DNA of 64,000 bases, taken from assembly GCF_011386835.1 (NCBI RefSeq), contig NC_088793.1:99990923-100054922 (forward strand), given 5' to 3'. Each line of letters opens with the position of its first letter. The stretch's first letter is position 1. Below, piece by piece: positions 49,596 through 59,904 of the stretch. Both the position numbers and the translations under genes were made by a program. This DNA comes from Chrysemys picta bellii. Taxonomy: Eukaryota > Chordata > Testudines > Emydidae. The notes under the pieces were generated by a model. It searched no databases, was not told the origin of the DNA, and worked only from the letters and a program-made list of their open reading frames with translations.

Positions 49596-51162
49596 AAGAC
49601 GTTGTGGGGTCCAGTTAGTGTCTGTAAATTCCTTAGAGCAGAATAATTATCTATTGCAATTGCTGAGAGCTGATTCTAGCACTGACCTTTAAAGGGGTGT
49701 CATACCTATGAATAAGTATAGAATAAACAAAGGAAGATTTTGTATGGAACAATGGTAAAGAATCACAGAAAGAGCTGGTTTCCGATAACACCAAACAAGG
49801 AACTTAATTAGATTAAAGAAAGTGTTACCCCTAAAGCTACTATGTGTCTCTGCTTCACTATACACTCCTCCTCATCAGTTGTGCCTGGCTTCCTGCTACA
49901 CTTTTAAAGAAATTGTACACCTATCCTCACATCTAAGTTTGTACATAGTGCATGGAGCAAGGGTGCAAGTTCCTAGTTTCCCAAAATGATGTCCCTAGTG
50001 ATGTTGACGCTTCAGGAAAGTGACAGCCTTTTGTCTATTCCACTCCCAAATAGTGGGCTATGGCAGAGCAGAGGTGACCTCTCTGGGCTAAATAACTTGT
50101 TAAAGCTTTTTGGGGCCTCTCTCATCCATGAACAAGTGGATTAAAAAGAAGAAGGGAGTGAAGTTTGTACAGGCATCTCCTTTTTGTGCTCTATAGCTAT
50201 TTTTCCTGATCACATACCAATATGAATCCCCACAATATACCAAACAGCCTGCTTTGAGGAATGCTGGTCTCTAAGCACTTATACAAAGAGGTTTAGTACA
50301 TTTGATTTCCCATATAAATAAACCCTAAATCAACAGTAAACAAGAGGCAAGACACTAACTGAGCTGAAGCTGTGTTTTCAGCAAGTGTTAAGTGTTAGAA
50401 AGTTTTCAAATGAAAACATTTTTGTACTGATGGTGCAGTGAAACAGCTGTTCATTTGAATAGGGGCCTGTTTTAAAGAGAAATATGTAGTTTTAATGAAA
50501 GCCCGTCTGCTGTTTTACTGTTTTTGATTATTAAACACAGTTTGCATTATTAACATAATGCTTGGAGATGTAATTGCCTTCAGCTTTTGTTTATTATGAC
50601 GTAAGCCTGCTGGTTTGGGGGAGTTATGGGGAAGAGAATTCATTTTTTCCCCTTTGCTACTGTGTTAACTCCAGCTGAATTATGTTGTTCTTTTGTTGTT
50701 GTTATTGTTTTTAAAGTGAGTCATTTTTATGGTAGACTAGTTACTTTTCATAATGTCAGCTGTATACATTAGATACATACCAAAATGTTAAGGTTTATTT
50801 TGTAAAATGTCAGTTTGTTTTAGTTGCTGTTTATTGCTGACAATTTATCATACAGTAATAAAACCTGGAAATATGATTCCCCTGTTATATTTTGGAGACA
50901 AACACTGTGATGTTGGAAACATTCAGAAGGGTCTGGAATTCATGCCTATTTCTGCATTATGTGACTTTCTTCACTGCTTGCTGACCTTTTATTTCTTATG
51001 AGGGTTAGTGTCTGTCAATTATTCTGACAGCTTTTAAACCCACAAATTAATAATGTATCAAACTTTAGATTTACCAGATCTTACACAGATACATGGAGTC
51101 TCACACTCAGATGTTGTTTGTTAGAAGGTAGTGCTGATATTCATTTTTTTTTAAATGCAGAT
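49596..51162. other. No gene seen
   Basis: AT-rich with TTG-rich low complexity at 50685-50715. No element was recognised. Confidence 0.5.
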
Positions 51163-51343
51163 ATCCCATCTCCTAGAACTGGAAGGGACCTTGAAAGGTC
51201 ATTGAGTCTAGACCCCTGCCTTCACTAGCAGGACCAAGTACTGATTTTGCTCCAGATACCCAAGTGGCCCCCTCAAGGATTGAACTCACGACCCTGGGTT
51301 TAGCAGGCCAATGCTCAAACCACTGAGCTATCTCCCCCCCCCC
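51163..51343 (-). repeat. Cryptodiran tRNA-derived SINE, second copy
   Basis: On the minus strand it has the same layout as the copy at 23994: a C-rich/G-rich start, TAGCTCAGTGG A box (51320-51330), B-box-like GGTCGTGAGTTCAATCC (51277-51293), GAGGGGGCCACTTGGGTATC, and a decayed CR1-like tail with GGTCCCTTCCAGTTCTAG. The B box here is closer to a tRNA than in the other copy. Confidence 0.85.
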
Positions 51344-51364
51344 ACTTAAATTGTGGTGTGACTA

Positions 51365-51425
51365 AAGGCCATAACCAGGTTGTGATCCATTGTGCTAGGT
51401 GCTGTACAAACATATATGACAGTAG
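51365..51425 (-). repeat. Old LINE/SINE 3'-tail repeat
   Basis: CCATTGTGCTAGGTGCTGTA followed by CAAACATATATGACAG is the complement of the tail seen at 29925. A further tail in the opposite sense is at 51710-51790 (AGATTGTAAACTCTACAAGG, CAGAGATTATGTCTTCATTT). Confidence 0.45.
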
Positions 51426-51948
51426 TTCCTAATTCAACAGAAGCTCACTTTGGGCCTGATCAAACCCTCTGAAGTGAAAGGGAGTCCACTGACTTACACA
51501 TCGTCCCTCTATCCAGATTGATAACTCTTTCATATCAGCTTGAATGTCCATGCCTGGAAGATCCACCCAACCAAAACAAACCAGATGTCCACCTTCACAC
51601 CTGACAACTCATTTCTTCAATGAGCTATTCAAATGTTAAACCACAGTGCTAGTTAAAGCTGCCTCATGTGAAGAAAATTAACTCCAATTTAGCTTCATTT
51701 TCTTCCATCTACATAGATTGTAAACTCTACAAGGCAGAGATTATGTCTTCATTTATGTCTTGCACAGCAGCAAATACCTTGTTGACATTTAAATTATAAT
51801 GCAAAAACCCATATGTTTATCAGCAATTCTAGCGATCAGTCTTCTTAGGCTTATTTTGATGCCACTTAATTTTGAGATTTTTAAAAAACAAATAATGTGT
51901 GCCCATGGAGCCAATGCAATGGGAAATCATAGTGTACCTACCCCACTG

Positions 51949-52830
51949 TCATGGTTGGTGCTGCATTTTCGACCTCCTCTCAGTCCTTCTCGAATGCATC
52001 CCTCATGCGACAGGCTTGGCTTCCTTCACTCTCTCAAGGATGTAATCCCCGCGGTTCAACTATTCTTTGATTCCAGTCAGACTGGTGGCAGGCCCAGTTT
52101 CTCAACTCTGTAAATGTCACAGGCCCAACTATACTTAGCACCTGCAAGAAAACTTCTCTTCAGGAACCTGTGACCAGCAGCTGATTAAATTGACTCAAAA
52201 TAGTTTTATCAAAACAAACGTCTGATTTATTCACCCAAGGTACATAGTGAGCAAAGAAATGGCTTAAAACAACAAAAGGCCTACACACCTGGGCCTGACC
52301 TTAACTTTATCCTTTGCTTGGAAGTTGTTAGTAAGTTCCATTCGGCCCACACTCCTTACTTGTGGTCTGGGAAAAACACCGTGCTGCTGCATTCTCTCAG
52401 CATCTCTCTCTCAGAGTCTCACCTCCAACAGCTGTTGCCTGCTCCTCACTCTTCGTCTCTAGGCAAAGGGTTTTAATGTCCCTTTTGATCCTAAGCACTG
52501 GCCTTGGGGAAATAAATCTGTTAACCTGGCCGAAGTCAGGTAGGTAGGCATTTACGATTAATAGCACCCATGTTGTTCTCTTAACAATGCTTGGTATTCT
52601 CTTTGGAGGTCTATTATCTGTGTCGTTGTTTCTTTCCTGCTTATTATCCCTAACAGACTACTACTCCCTAGCTGTATAGACAGTTTATCCTCCATCTCTT
52701 TCTAAATCCCTAACAGATTCCTTTGATTTAACTCGGTGTATTAAAACAGAATAATATCAAGCCTAGAAAGTGAGATACATATGATATTCATAACAAATAA
52801 TACAGATATTTCCCTCATTCTCCATACCCA
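51949..52830 (-). mobile_element. Possible LTR, uncertain
   Basis: A block with CACTGTCATGGTTGGTGCTG at its left and polypyrimidine-rich sequence inside has the composition of other turtle LTRs here. The right boundary and target duplication could not be fixed. A 104-codon frame across 51799-52113 is not convincing. Confidence 0.3.
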
Positions 52831-55085
52831 CTAAGGGTGGTTAATACAGATCTGGATGGAATACCTCAAGAATAGATAAGCAATTGACATCCTATTTCTG
52901 TTCAGGTTTTGGCTTCATTAGTGTGAATGCCGACATAGGTTTCAGTTATTGTCAATTGTGGTTGTGCTATTTGTCATGTCAGCACCACTCCCCAGGGAAT
53001 TGGACTGGGACCACCAACTCATTTTACATAGGCCACTGACTGCCATCAGACGGTAGCAACTTCTAGTCATCTGGGCTGGATTCAAACCAAAGAATTAAGC
53101 CTCTGTGATTTATAAATCTCTGAGCATTCCTACTTTGTCATTTCATGTTAATATACTGATATCAGCAATTTATGGTTTCAGTGTCGCCTACAGCAGAAGA
53201 TCGGCTATGAGGGAATCAGCTAACATCTAAAAATGTATCTGAAGTAACTGCAAAGGGAATGCAGAAAATAACCAAGTAAATTGCTTTTGGGATGTATGCT
53301 CTCTAACCCTGAAAACTACCACCTTTTAAAAAGGTTTGGATTAAACATTATGAACCTTTATTTAAAAAAAAAAGATTGGTACCACATGGTACACGTAATA
53401 GGGCTTGCACGTATAAACATGTACATGAACAAAAGTGAAATAATCTGAAAGAAAAGTAGGTCTCAGGTCATATAATAGAACAGCAGCTAGAAAAAAATCT
53501 ACAGCAAAAAGAGGATATGAGAAACAAAAATATTCTTTCAGTGAAAGAAAACTGATCTGAAATAAGAGGTGCATGGGGGGAAAGGCCATTAAAACAGGGC
53601 ACTTAAATCAGTTATAAGGGTTGATTCAATGGCCTTTTGTTCAGTGTTATGGTCTAACATGCAAGAGAAGCAGGACAAATTCCTGGCATCAATCTCCCAC
53701 TTCCCATTCTAGCAATAGCTGTGAGAAAAACGGCAGTCAGTAAGCTCAGCCCCAGAGGAGAGTTTATTCCTTTTATTGCCTCTTCTATCCCAGCAAGCAG
53801 TGATGTTTACACTGATGTGCTCCATTCAACTCTCCTTGGACAAAAGACATTCATTATGATATGCGGCCTTTAATGGATAGAGTGCAATTTAGGAATGCAA
53901 ACCTTAGAGTTTGCCCTTCCTAAATTATAGTGGTCATAAAAACCCTCTGAAGAGAATTTGATTCTTTAACAGCTAGCAGATTTGATAAAAATAGAGAGCC
54001 TATGCCTTAGTAATCATTTCCCTAAGTGTCAGAGAATATACCCTTGTGCAGACATAACATTCTAACTGACAGTCTGTGTGCTTGAAATTTACAAAACATT
54101 CAGGTACAGTCCACAATAGACCTATGGGATTGCTGCTCACTTTATATCTTCCTATTTTAAGGCCATTGGGCTGTCAACTGGATTGTGTTATCACTAGCCA
54201 CTTCGTTATATTTTGCATTGTTGGTGTCAAGGTCCAGTTGCATTATTTCTTAGTGCCACTAAGCGGCAGAATATAATAGTGCCAATTTAAATTGTTACAG
54301 ATTTGAACTAGGGTGTCCCCAATGTATACGCTGATAATTGAAAACTGAATATATGTAACAGTGATGGATCAAAAAATAAAACAAACAAAAGAACCATAGC
54401 AATCAATCTAGATCTTGTGGATAAAATCAGTTTCATTGAATCTCGGTCACTTTTTACAATGCATAATCAAAGCATTCAAGAAAAAAGTTCCCAGTTCAGC
54501 AAAATATTTAAACTCATGCTTACATCCATCTCTAGTCAGCAAAGCACTTAAGCACATGCTCAGTTTTAATTCTACTGAAACGAGAAGAACAGCTGAAACA
54601 AATGCTTAATGTTAGGGAATAGGGATAGATTGCTGAACTGGGGCCAAGGTGAACATTTCTCAGGGACAAGCTCAGTGACTGAATGGATGGAAGCTGAAAT
54701 TCCCAATAGTCCAAGCTTACTTTGCATCAGAATTTAGGTGGGAAAAAGATACTCAGAAGCTGCTCATGAATGATGCAGCTAGGACATGGTGCTAATTCAG
54801 CATTTTAAGCAACTACTTAGTGACAGTTTCACAAGGAACTGAACACTTTTTTTAAGCAGTTGAAGCTTTGCCAGACTACTGGAAAGTCATCGTTGTTGGA
54901 GAAGTTGAAAAGAAGCAGCATAGTCTAGCTGTGTGGGTTAAATACTGTTGTGACTCTTTTTCAGGTTTGTTTATTTTAAACTTGCCTCCAAACACATAAG
55001 CAGCATTAAAGATCCTGGGGCAGCATCAAACACCATTTTCCACGGTGACATACAACTGCTCCTCCTCCACTTCCCTCAAGACCGT
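52831..55085. other. No gene; one palindromic-family copy
   Basis: AT-rich sequence. A CAGCAAAGCACTTAAGCACA fold-back remnant lies at 54480-54680 (TTCAGCAAAATATTTAAACT on the left, ATTGCTGAACTGGGGCC at the far right). No coding region could be supported. Confidence 0.5.
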
Positions 55086-55103
55086 GGCCTTGGCTACACT
55101 TGC
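55086..55103 (+). repeat. Harbinger left terminal inverted repeat
   Basis: The 18 bases are the exact reverse complement of 59759-59776. A CAGCGCTG motif follows after a 6-bp gap. Confidence 0.95.
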
Positions 55104-55109
55104 GAGTTG

Positions 55110-55259
55110 CAGCGCTGTAAAGCCGCCCCCAGCGCTGTAACTCACTCCCCGTCCATAATGGCAAGGCATTCGCAGCACTATATCTCTGTGGTTGCAGCGC
55201 TGCATGTACTCCACGTCCCCGAGAGGAATAGTGTGTATTGCGCTGCCGCCGCAGCGCTG
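55110..55259. promoter_or_regulatory. CAGCGCTG subterminal repeats, left end
   Basis: The palindrome CAGCGCTG occurs at 55110-55117, 55130-55137, 55195-55202 and 55252-55259. At the right end it recurs at 59744-59751, with partial copies at 59635-59641 and 59701-59707. In Harbinger elements, subterminal motifs bind the Myb-like protein or the transposase; that these do so is inference from position and repetition. Confidence 0.6.
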
Positions 55260-55639
55260 TGGCGCAAGTGTGGCCGCCCAATGCGCTGTGACTAGTCTCC
55301 AGAAGTATTCAGCAGTATCCCACAATGCCTGTTCTAGCCACTCTGGTGATCAGTTCAAACTCTACTGCCCTGGCCTCAGGTAACCAACCATGTGACCCAC
55401 CCTTTACATTCCCCGGGAATTTTAAAAATCCCCTTCCTCTTTGCTCAGCCCGGCGTGGCGTGGAGTGCTATCAGCGAATCTTTGCAGGTGACCATGCCTC
55501 CACGCGCCAAGTGAGCCCCAGCATGGAGCAATGGCGAGTTGCTGGACTTCATTAGTGTTTGGGGGGAGGAAGCTGTCCAGTCCCAGCTGCGCTCCAGCCG
55601 TAGGAATTACGATACCTGTGGGAAGGTATCAAAGGACAT

Positions 55640-56345
55640 TAACCAAAAGAAGGCTGAGGGGGGATATGATTGCTCTATTTAAATATATCAGAGGGATAAA
55701 TACCAGGGAGGGAGAGGAATTATTTCAGCTCAGTACTAATGTGGACACGAGAACGAATGGATATAAACTGGCCGTCGGGAAGTTTAGGCTTGAAATTAGA
55801 CGAAGGTTTCTAACCATCAGAGGGGTGAAGTTTTGGAACAGCCTTCCGAGAGAAACAGTTGGGGCGAAAGACCTCTCTGGCTTTAAGATTAAGCTTGATA
55901 AGTTTATGGAGGGGATGGTTTGATGGGATAAAATGATTTTAGTCAATAGGTCAATAACATGCCATTGCTGGTAATTAGCAACAATGGTCAATGATGGGAT
56001 ATTAAAAGTTACTACAGAGAACTTTTTCCAGAGGGTCTGGCTAGAGAATCTTGCCCGCATGCTCGGGGTTCAGCTGATCGCCATATTTGGAGTCGGGAAG
56101 GAATTTTCCTCCAGGGTAAATTGGAGGTTTTTCGCCTTCCTCCGCAGCATGGGGCAGGGGTCGCTTGCTGGAGGATTCTCAGCAATTTGAAGTCTTTAAA
56201 TCATGATTTGGGGACTTCAACAGCTGAGTCAAGGGAGAGAATTCTTCCAGGAGTGGGTGGGTCAGATTTTGTGGCCCGCATCATGCGGGAGGTCAGACTA
56301 GATGATCATAATGGTCCCTTCTGACCTTAGAGTCTATGAGTCTAT
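55640..56345 (+). mobile_element. CR1 LINE 3' end inserted in the Harbinger Myb gene
   Basis: 706 bp, flanked by perfect GACAT direct repeats (55635-55639 and 56346-56350). The 5' part (to about 55920) still encodes the C-terminus of the CR1 polyprotein (RGDMIALFKYI ... KFWNSLPRE ... FKIKLDKFM). The 3' untranslated region ends GAGGTCAGACTAGATGATCA ... GAGTCTATGAGTCTAT. It is heavily 5'-truncated and was inserted after the Harbinger element was in place, splitting the Myb/SANT reading frame after about 48 codons. Confidence 0.9.
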
Positions 56346-56795
56346 GACATGATGGAAAGGGGCCATGACCGGGACACCCTGCAGTGCAGGATTAAAGTGA
56401 AGGAGCTGCGGAGTGCCTGCCGCAAAGCCCACGACGCAAAGGGCCGATTGGGTGCTCCCCCCCGCGACCTGCCAATTCTACAAAGAGCTGGATACGATAC
56501 TTGGGGTTAACCCCACCTCCACTCCGAGCACCACCATGGACACTTCAGAGCCGGTGGGGGGGAGGGGAGGAAGGAGGAGGAGGAAAACGGGAGTGAGGGT
56601 GGTGGGACGGATGGAGACACCCCAGAGTCCCTGGAGCCATGCAGCTCTTCTCGAGCCAGGAGGAAGGTAGCCAGTCGCAGCGGCCAGTACTTGGTGGAGG
56701 ACAAACAAGAGCAGGTTCCCGCTAAGCGGGTTTTTTTGGGGGAAGGAATTTTTTCCGTGCGGGCTCTTTGGGAGAGGAGGGTTAGGCATGCATGC

Positions 56796-57077
56796 CTAGA
56801 TGCGGAATAGTGCATTGATGTGGTTTATCACATCGGGGTAATCGGCCTCGGTAATCTCCTCGAATGTCTCATCCAGAACGTGTGCAATGCGCTTGTGCAG
56901 GTTTATTGAGAGAGCCACCGTGGTCCTTGTCCCAGCCAGGCTAACATGTCCGCGCCACTGTGCCGCGAGAGGTGGGGGAACCATTGCTGCACACAGGCAA
57001 GCTGCATATGGGCCAGGACGGAAGCCGCATTGCAGTAGAAGACCCTCCCTTGCTTCCCAGATCACCCTCCGCAGCAA
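56796..57077 (-). other. Antisense 93-codon open frame inside the Myb gene intron
   Basis: An uninterrupted minus-strand frame in the region between the two Myb-gene coding parts. The translation begins MLRRVIWEAREG and ends TEADYPDVINHINALFRI, with a hydrophobic/Cys patch followed by an acidic, helix-like C-terminus. Its composition is more protein-like than other chance frames here, but I recognise no domain. A plus-strand frame overlaps it, so chance in GC-rich DNA is possible. Confidence 0.3.
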
Positions 57078-57976
57078 GATATCGTCCAGGACGAACTCCT
57101 GTGGAAAATGTTGGGACAGTGTTCAGTGTAAGTGCCCCCTGAAGCTGTTGGCTCTCCCCAAGGCACAGAAACCCAGAGGACAGTGCAGCCCTGAAACAAT
57201 CAGTCCCCCTTCCTCACCATTTTGAGGCTCCCATGGGATATGTGTGCTCTGTTTCGGACAGGAAAATTATGCTATTGTGTAGACCCTGTGTGTTTTCTAC
57301 TCCTTAAGTGCGGGGGGAATCATTACTCTGTCTGGTATAAACAATGCTGCCTCTGTTAAATGTTGCATTTTGCCTATACAGCTGCATCAACCTTGAGACC
57401 TCAGCCGTCCCTCTTATCACCTGTTCAGAGGCTGCAAAGACTCAGGAAGAGACCGCGAAAAAGCAAAGAAGACATACTGCAAGAAGTGATGCGGCAATCT
57501 ATTAAAGATAATGAGAAAGCACAGAACTGGAGGGAGAGAGAAAGCAGGATCCGCCAGGAAAACACAGCGCACCAGCGGCAAAGCACGGCGCACCATCAGC
57601 AAAGCACGGATCGGCTCATAAGCATCCTGGAGTGCCAGGCAGACGCTATCCAGGAGCTCGTAGCCATGCAAAAGGAGCAGTACCACAAACGCAAACTCCA
57701 CCCCCCGCCACAGCCCTTGTCCCAAAACTCTTTCCATTGTGCCCCACTGTCACCTCCAACCCACTTTCCCCAACTTCCGTGTTCTTCACGCTACCAGCTG
57801 CCTCCAACACCAGTATCTTCACCACCCAGCCCTGAAAACCATGACCCTTACCCTCTGCACTCAACCCCCATCACCATGCAGTATAGCTATCCTGAAGTGC
57901 AGCACTCACTGCACAGCACACCAGACAGGACATATGCAAATCCGTGATTGTACTGTTCCCCACTCCACCCCCTTGT

Positions 57977-58024
57977 TTCTTTTCAATAAATGGATTTTTT
58001 TTCTTTTCAATAAATGGATTTTTT
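57977..58024 (+). terminator. Tandem-duplicated polyadenylation signal
   Basis: A 24-bp unit containing AATAAA is present twice (57977-58000 and 58001-58024), giving signals at 57985-57990 and 58009-58014. They lie 38 bp and 62 bp after the stop codon of the Myb gene, a suitable position for its 3' end. Confidence 0.65.
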
Positions 58025-58176
58025 GGCTTCGAAAACATTATCTATTATTGCATAAAGTAAAAGACTCCTTAGCCCAGGAAATAAAGAGGCACTGCAAGTC
58101 TGCTTGTCTGCTTAGCAAACACTGATTCCTAAAGATTGGAACTACTGCACTTCACTCCCGTGCAGGGCACCAGATA

Positions 58177-59418
58177 TCACTGCTGGTTTTCAGCCTCAAA
58201 TTGCTCCCTCAAGGCATCCCTAACCCTTGCAGCCCCGGGCTGGGCCCCTGTAATAGCCCTGCTCTCTGGCTGTGCAAATTCAGCCTCCAAGTGTTCAACT
58301 TCGGAGGTCCATGCCTGAGTGAAGCTTTCACCCTTCCCTTCACTAATATTATGGAGGGCACAGCACGTGGATATAACCACGGGGATGCTGTTTTCGGCCA
58401 AGTCCAGCTTCCCATACAGAGATCACCAGCGGGCCTTTAAACGGCCAAAGGCACACTCCACAGTCATTCGGCACCAGCTCAGCCTGTAGTTGAGCTGTTC
58501 CTTGCTGCTGTCAAGGCTCCCTGTGTAGGGGTTCATGAGCCATGGCATTAACGGGTAAGCGGGATCTCCAAGGATCACAATGGGCATTTTGACTTCCCCT
58601 ACCGTGATCTTCCACTCTGAGAAAAAAGTCCCGGCCTGCATCTTCCTGAACAGCCAAGTGTTCCGAAAGATGCGTGCGTCATGCACCTTTCCGGGCCAGC
58701 CTGTGTTAATGTCAATGAAATGCCCACGGTGATCCACAAGCGCCTGGAGAATCATAGAGAAATACGCCTTTCGATTAACGTACTCGGATCCTAGGTGGGG
58801 TGGTGCCAGAATAGGAATGTGCGTCCCACCTATCGCCCCATCACAGTTAGGGAACCCCATTTGTGCAAAGCCATCCACTATTTCCTGCACGTTACCCAGA
58901 GTCATGGTTCTTCTGAGTAGGATGCGATTAATGGCCCTGCAAACTTGCATCAAAATGATTCCAACGGTCGACTTTCCCACTCCAAACTGGTTTGCGACCG
59001 ACCGGTAGCTGTCTGGAGTTGCCAGCTTCCAGATTGCAATAGCCACCTGCTTCTCCACTGGCAGGTCAGCTCTCAATCTCGTGTCCTTGCACCACAGGGT
59101 GGGGGCAAGCTCCTCACACAGTGCCATGAAAGTGGCTTTTCTCATCCAAAAGTTCTGCAGCCACTGCTCGTCATCCCAGACTTCCATGACGATGTGATCC
59201 CACCACTCGGTGCTTGTTTCCCGAGCCCAAAAGTGGCGTTCTACAGTGCTGAACATGTCCGTGAATGCCACAAGCAATTTCGTGTCGTACGCGTTACGTG
59301 GCTCGATAGCGTCGTCGGACTCCTCACTCTCACTTTGGATCTTAAGGAATAGTTCGACAGCCAAATGTGACGTGCTGGCGAGATAAGTCAGCATACGCTT
59401 CAGCAGTTTGGGCTCCAT
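58177..59418 (-). pseudogene. Harbinger DDE transposase (HARBI1-like), disabled
   Basis: The DDE transposase cuts and rejoins the terminal inverted repeats. I take the ATG at 59418 (MEPKLLKRML) as start because the upstream frame to 59574 reads like non-coding; this gives about 413 codons. In order come an N-terminal acidic segment (SESEESDD), WWDHIVMEVWDDEQW, a helix-turn-helix-like stretch (SYRSVANQFGVGKSTVG) and the DDE domain. The position of the first catalytic Asp (usually in a D-G-T-H motif) is Gly at codon 197 (GAIGGTHIPI, codon 58828-58830). The later Asp in VHDARIF (247), the Asp in LGDPAYPL (285) and the Glu in VECAFGRLK (321) remain. An in-frame TGA at 58423-58425 (codon 332, probably from CGA) stops it before LYGKLDLAENSIPVVISTCC. 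Two lesions make it inactive. Confidence 0.9.
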
Positions 59419-59743
59419 TTCCCACAGACAGATCGCGCTGCATAGAAACCATTGAAAGATGGCAGCAAAGGTGGACGGAAACAAAGGGATTTCTGGGATG
59501 CGAAGCGATGCATCATGGGGCGTTGGGACAGGACCCAGAATGCCCCGCACCCACGCCCCCTTCCCAAAACCCACGGCGCCAGAATGGGAAGAGGTGCTCT
59601 GTGGGATAGCTGCCCATAATGCACCGCTCCCAATAGCGCTGCAATTGCTGCAAATGTGGCCACGACAGTGCGCTGGGCAGCTGTCAGTGTGGACAGACTG
59701 CAGCGCTTTCCCTACTCAGCTGTACGAAGTCAGGTTTAACTCA

Positions 59744-59776
59744 CAGCGCTGTATATCTGCAAGTGTAGCCAAGGCC
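59744..59776 (-). repeat. Harbinger right terminal inverted repeat with adjacent CAGCGCTG
   Basis: 59759-59776 is the 18-bp inverted repeat. CAGCGCTG lies at 59744-59751, seven bases inside, close to the 6-bp spacing at the left end. Confidence 0.95.
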
Positions 59777-59846
59777 CTAGACAGAAATAAATAACGAAGA
59801 GGCATATCTAGAAATACTGATTTAAATTAGGAGTATTTGCTATATA

Positions 59847-59895
59847 GGGTACATCTACACTGCAATTATAAACCCACAGCTGGCCCATGTTAGTT
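59847..59895 (+). mobile_element. Fragment of the MITE family at 16021
   Basis: GGGTACATCTACACTGCAAT and CACAGCTGGCCCATGTTAG match the left arm of the element at 16021-16259. The right arm is missing. Confidence 0.55.
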
Positions 59896-59904
59896 AAACA
59901 ATCA

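Larger units (their letters stand above)
55494..57947 (+). pseudogene. Harbinger Myb/SANT-like DNA-binding protein, broken
   Basis: In Harbinger elements this second protein binds the transposon ends and helps the transposase reach the nucleus. The start at 55494 (MPPRAK) is followed by an in-frame TGA at codon 7 (55512-55514, probably from CGA) and then a Myb/SANT-type trihelix region (WSNGELLDFISVWGEEAV ... SRRNYDTCG). A CR1 (55640-56345) interrupts this region. It resumes at 56346 as GHDRDTLQCRIKVKELRSA, shifts frame near 56455-56465, and continues as CQFYKELDTILG and an acidic/Glu-Arg-rich linker (to 56670 and beyond). The last exon appears to start after the acceptor-like CCTATACAG at 57380 (STLRPQPSLLSP ...). 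It has a basic stretch (RLRKRPRKSKEDILQEVMRQ), a Gln/Glu coiled-coil-like segment and a Pro-rich tail ending at 57947. Confidence 0.85.
55086..59776. mobile_element. PIF/Harbinger DNA transposon, disabled, with nested CR1
   Basis: The element is bounded by perfect 18-bp terminal inverted repeats, GGCCTTGGCTACACTTGC (55086-55103) and its complement (59759-59776). Total length is 4691 bp, about 3.98 kb without the CR1 insertion. It encodes the two-gene set typical of Harbinger: a Myb/SANT-like DNA-binding protein on the plus strand and a DDE transposase on the minus strand, convergent, with 229 bp between stops. CAGCGCTG motifs sit close inside both ends (see separate entry). No matching 3-bp target duplication is seen (CGT left, CTA right), so flanks have mutated or the target differs. 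Both genes carry disabling changes. Confidence 0.9.

Noticed and set aside
57417..57864. Antisense frames across the last Myb-gene exon
   Set aside because: Shadows of the plus-strand coding exon, which has the expected family sequence.
55083..59779. 3-bp target duplication of the Harbinger element
   Set aside because: CGT on the left and CTA on the right do not match, so none is claimed.
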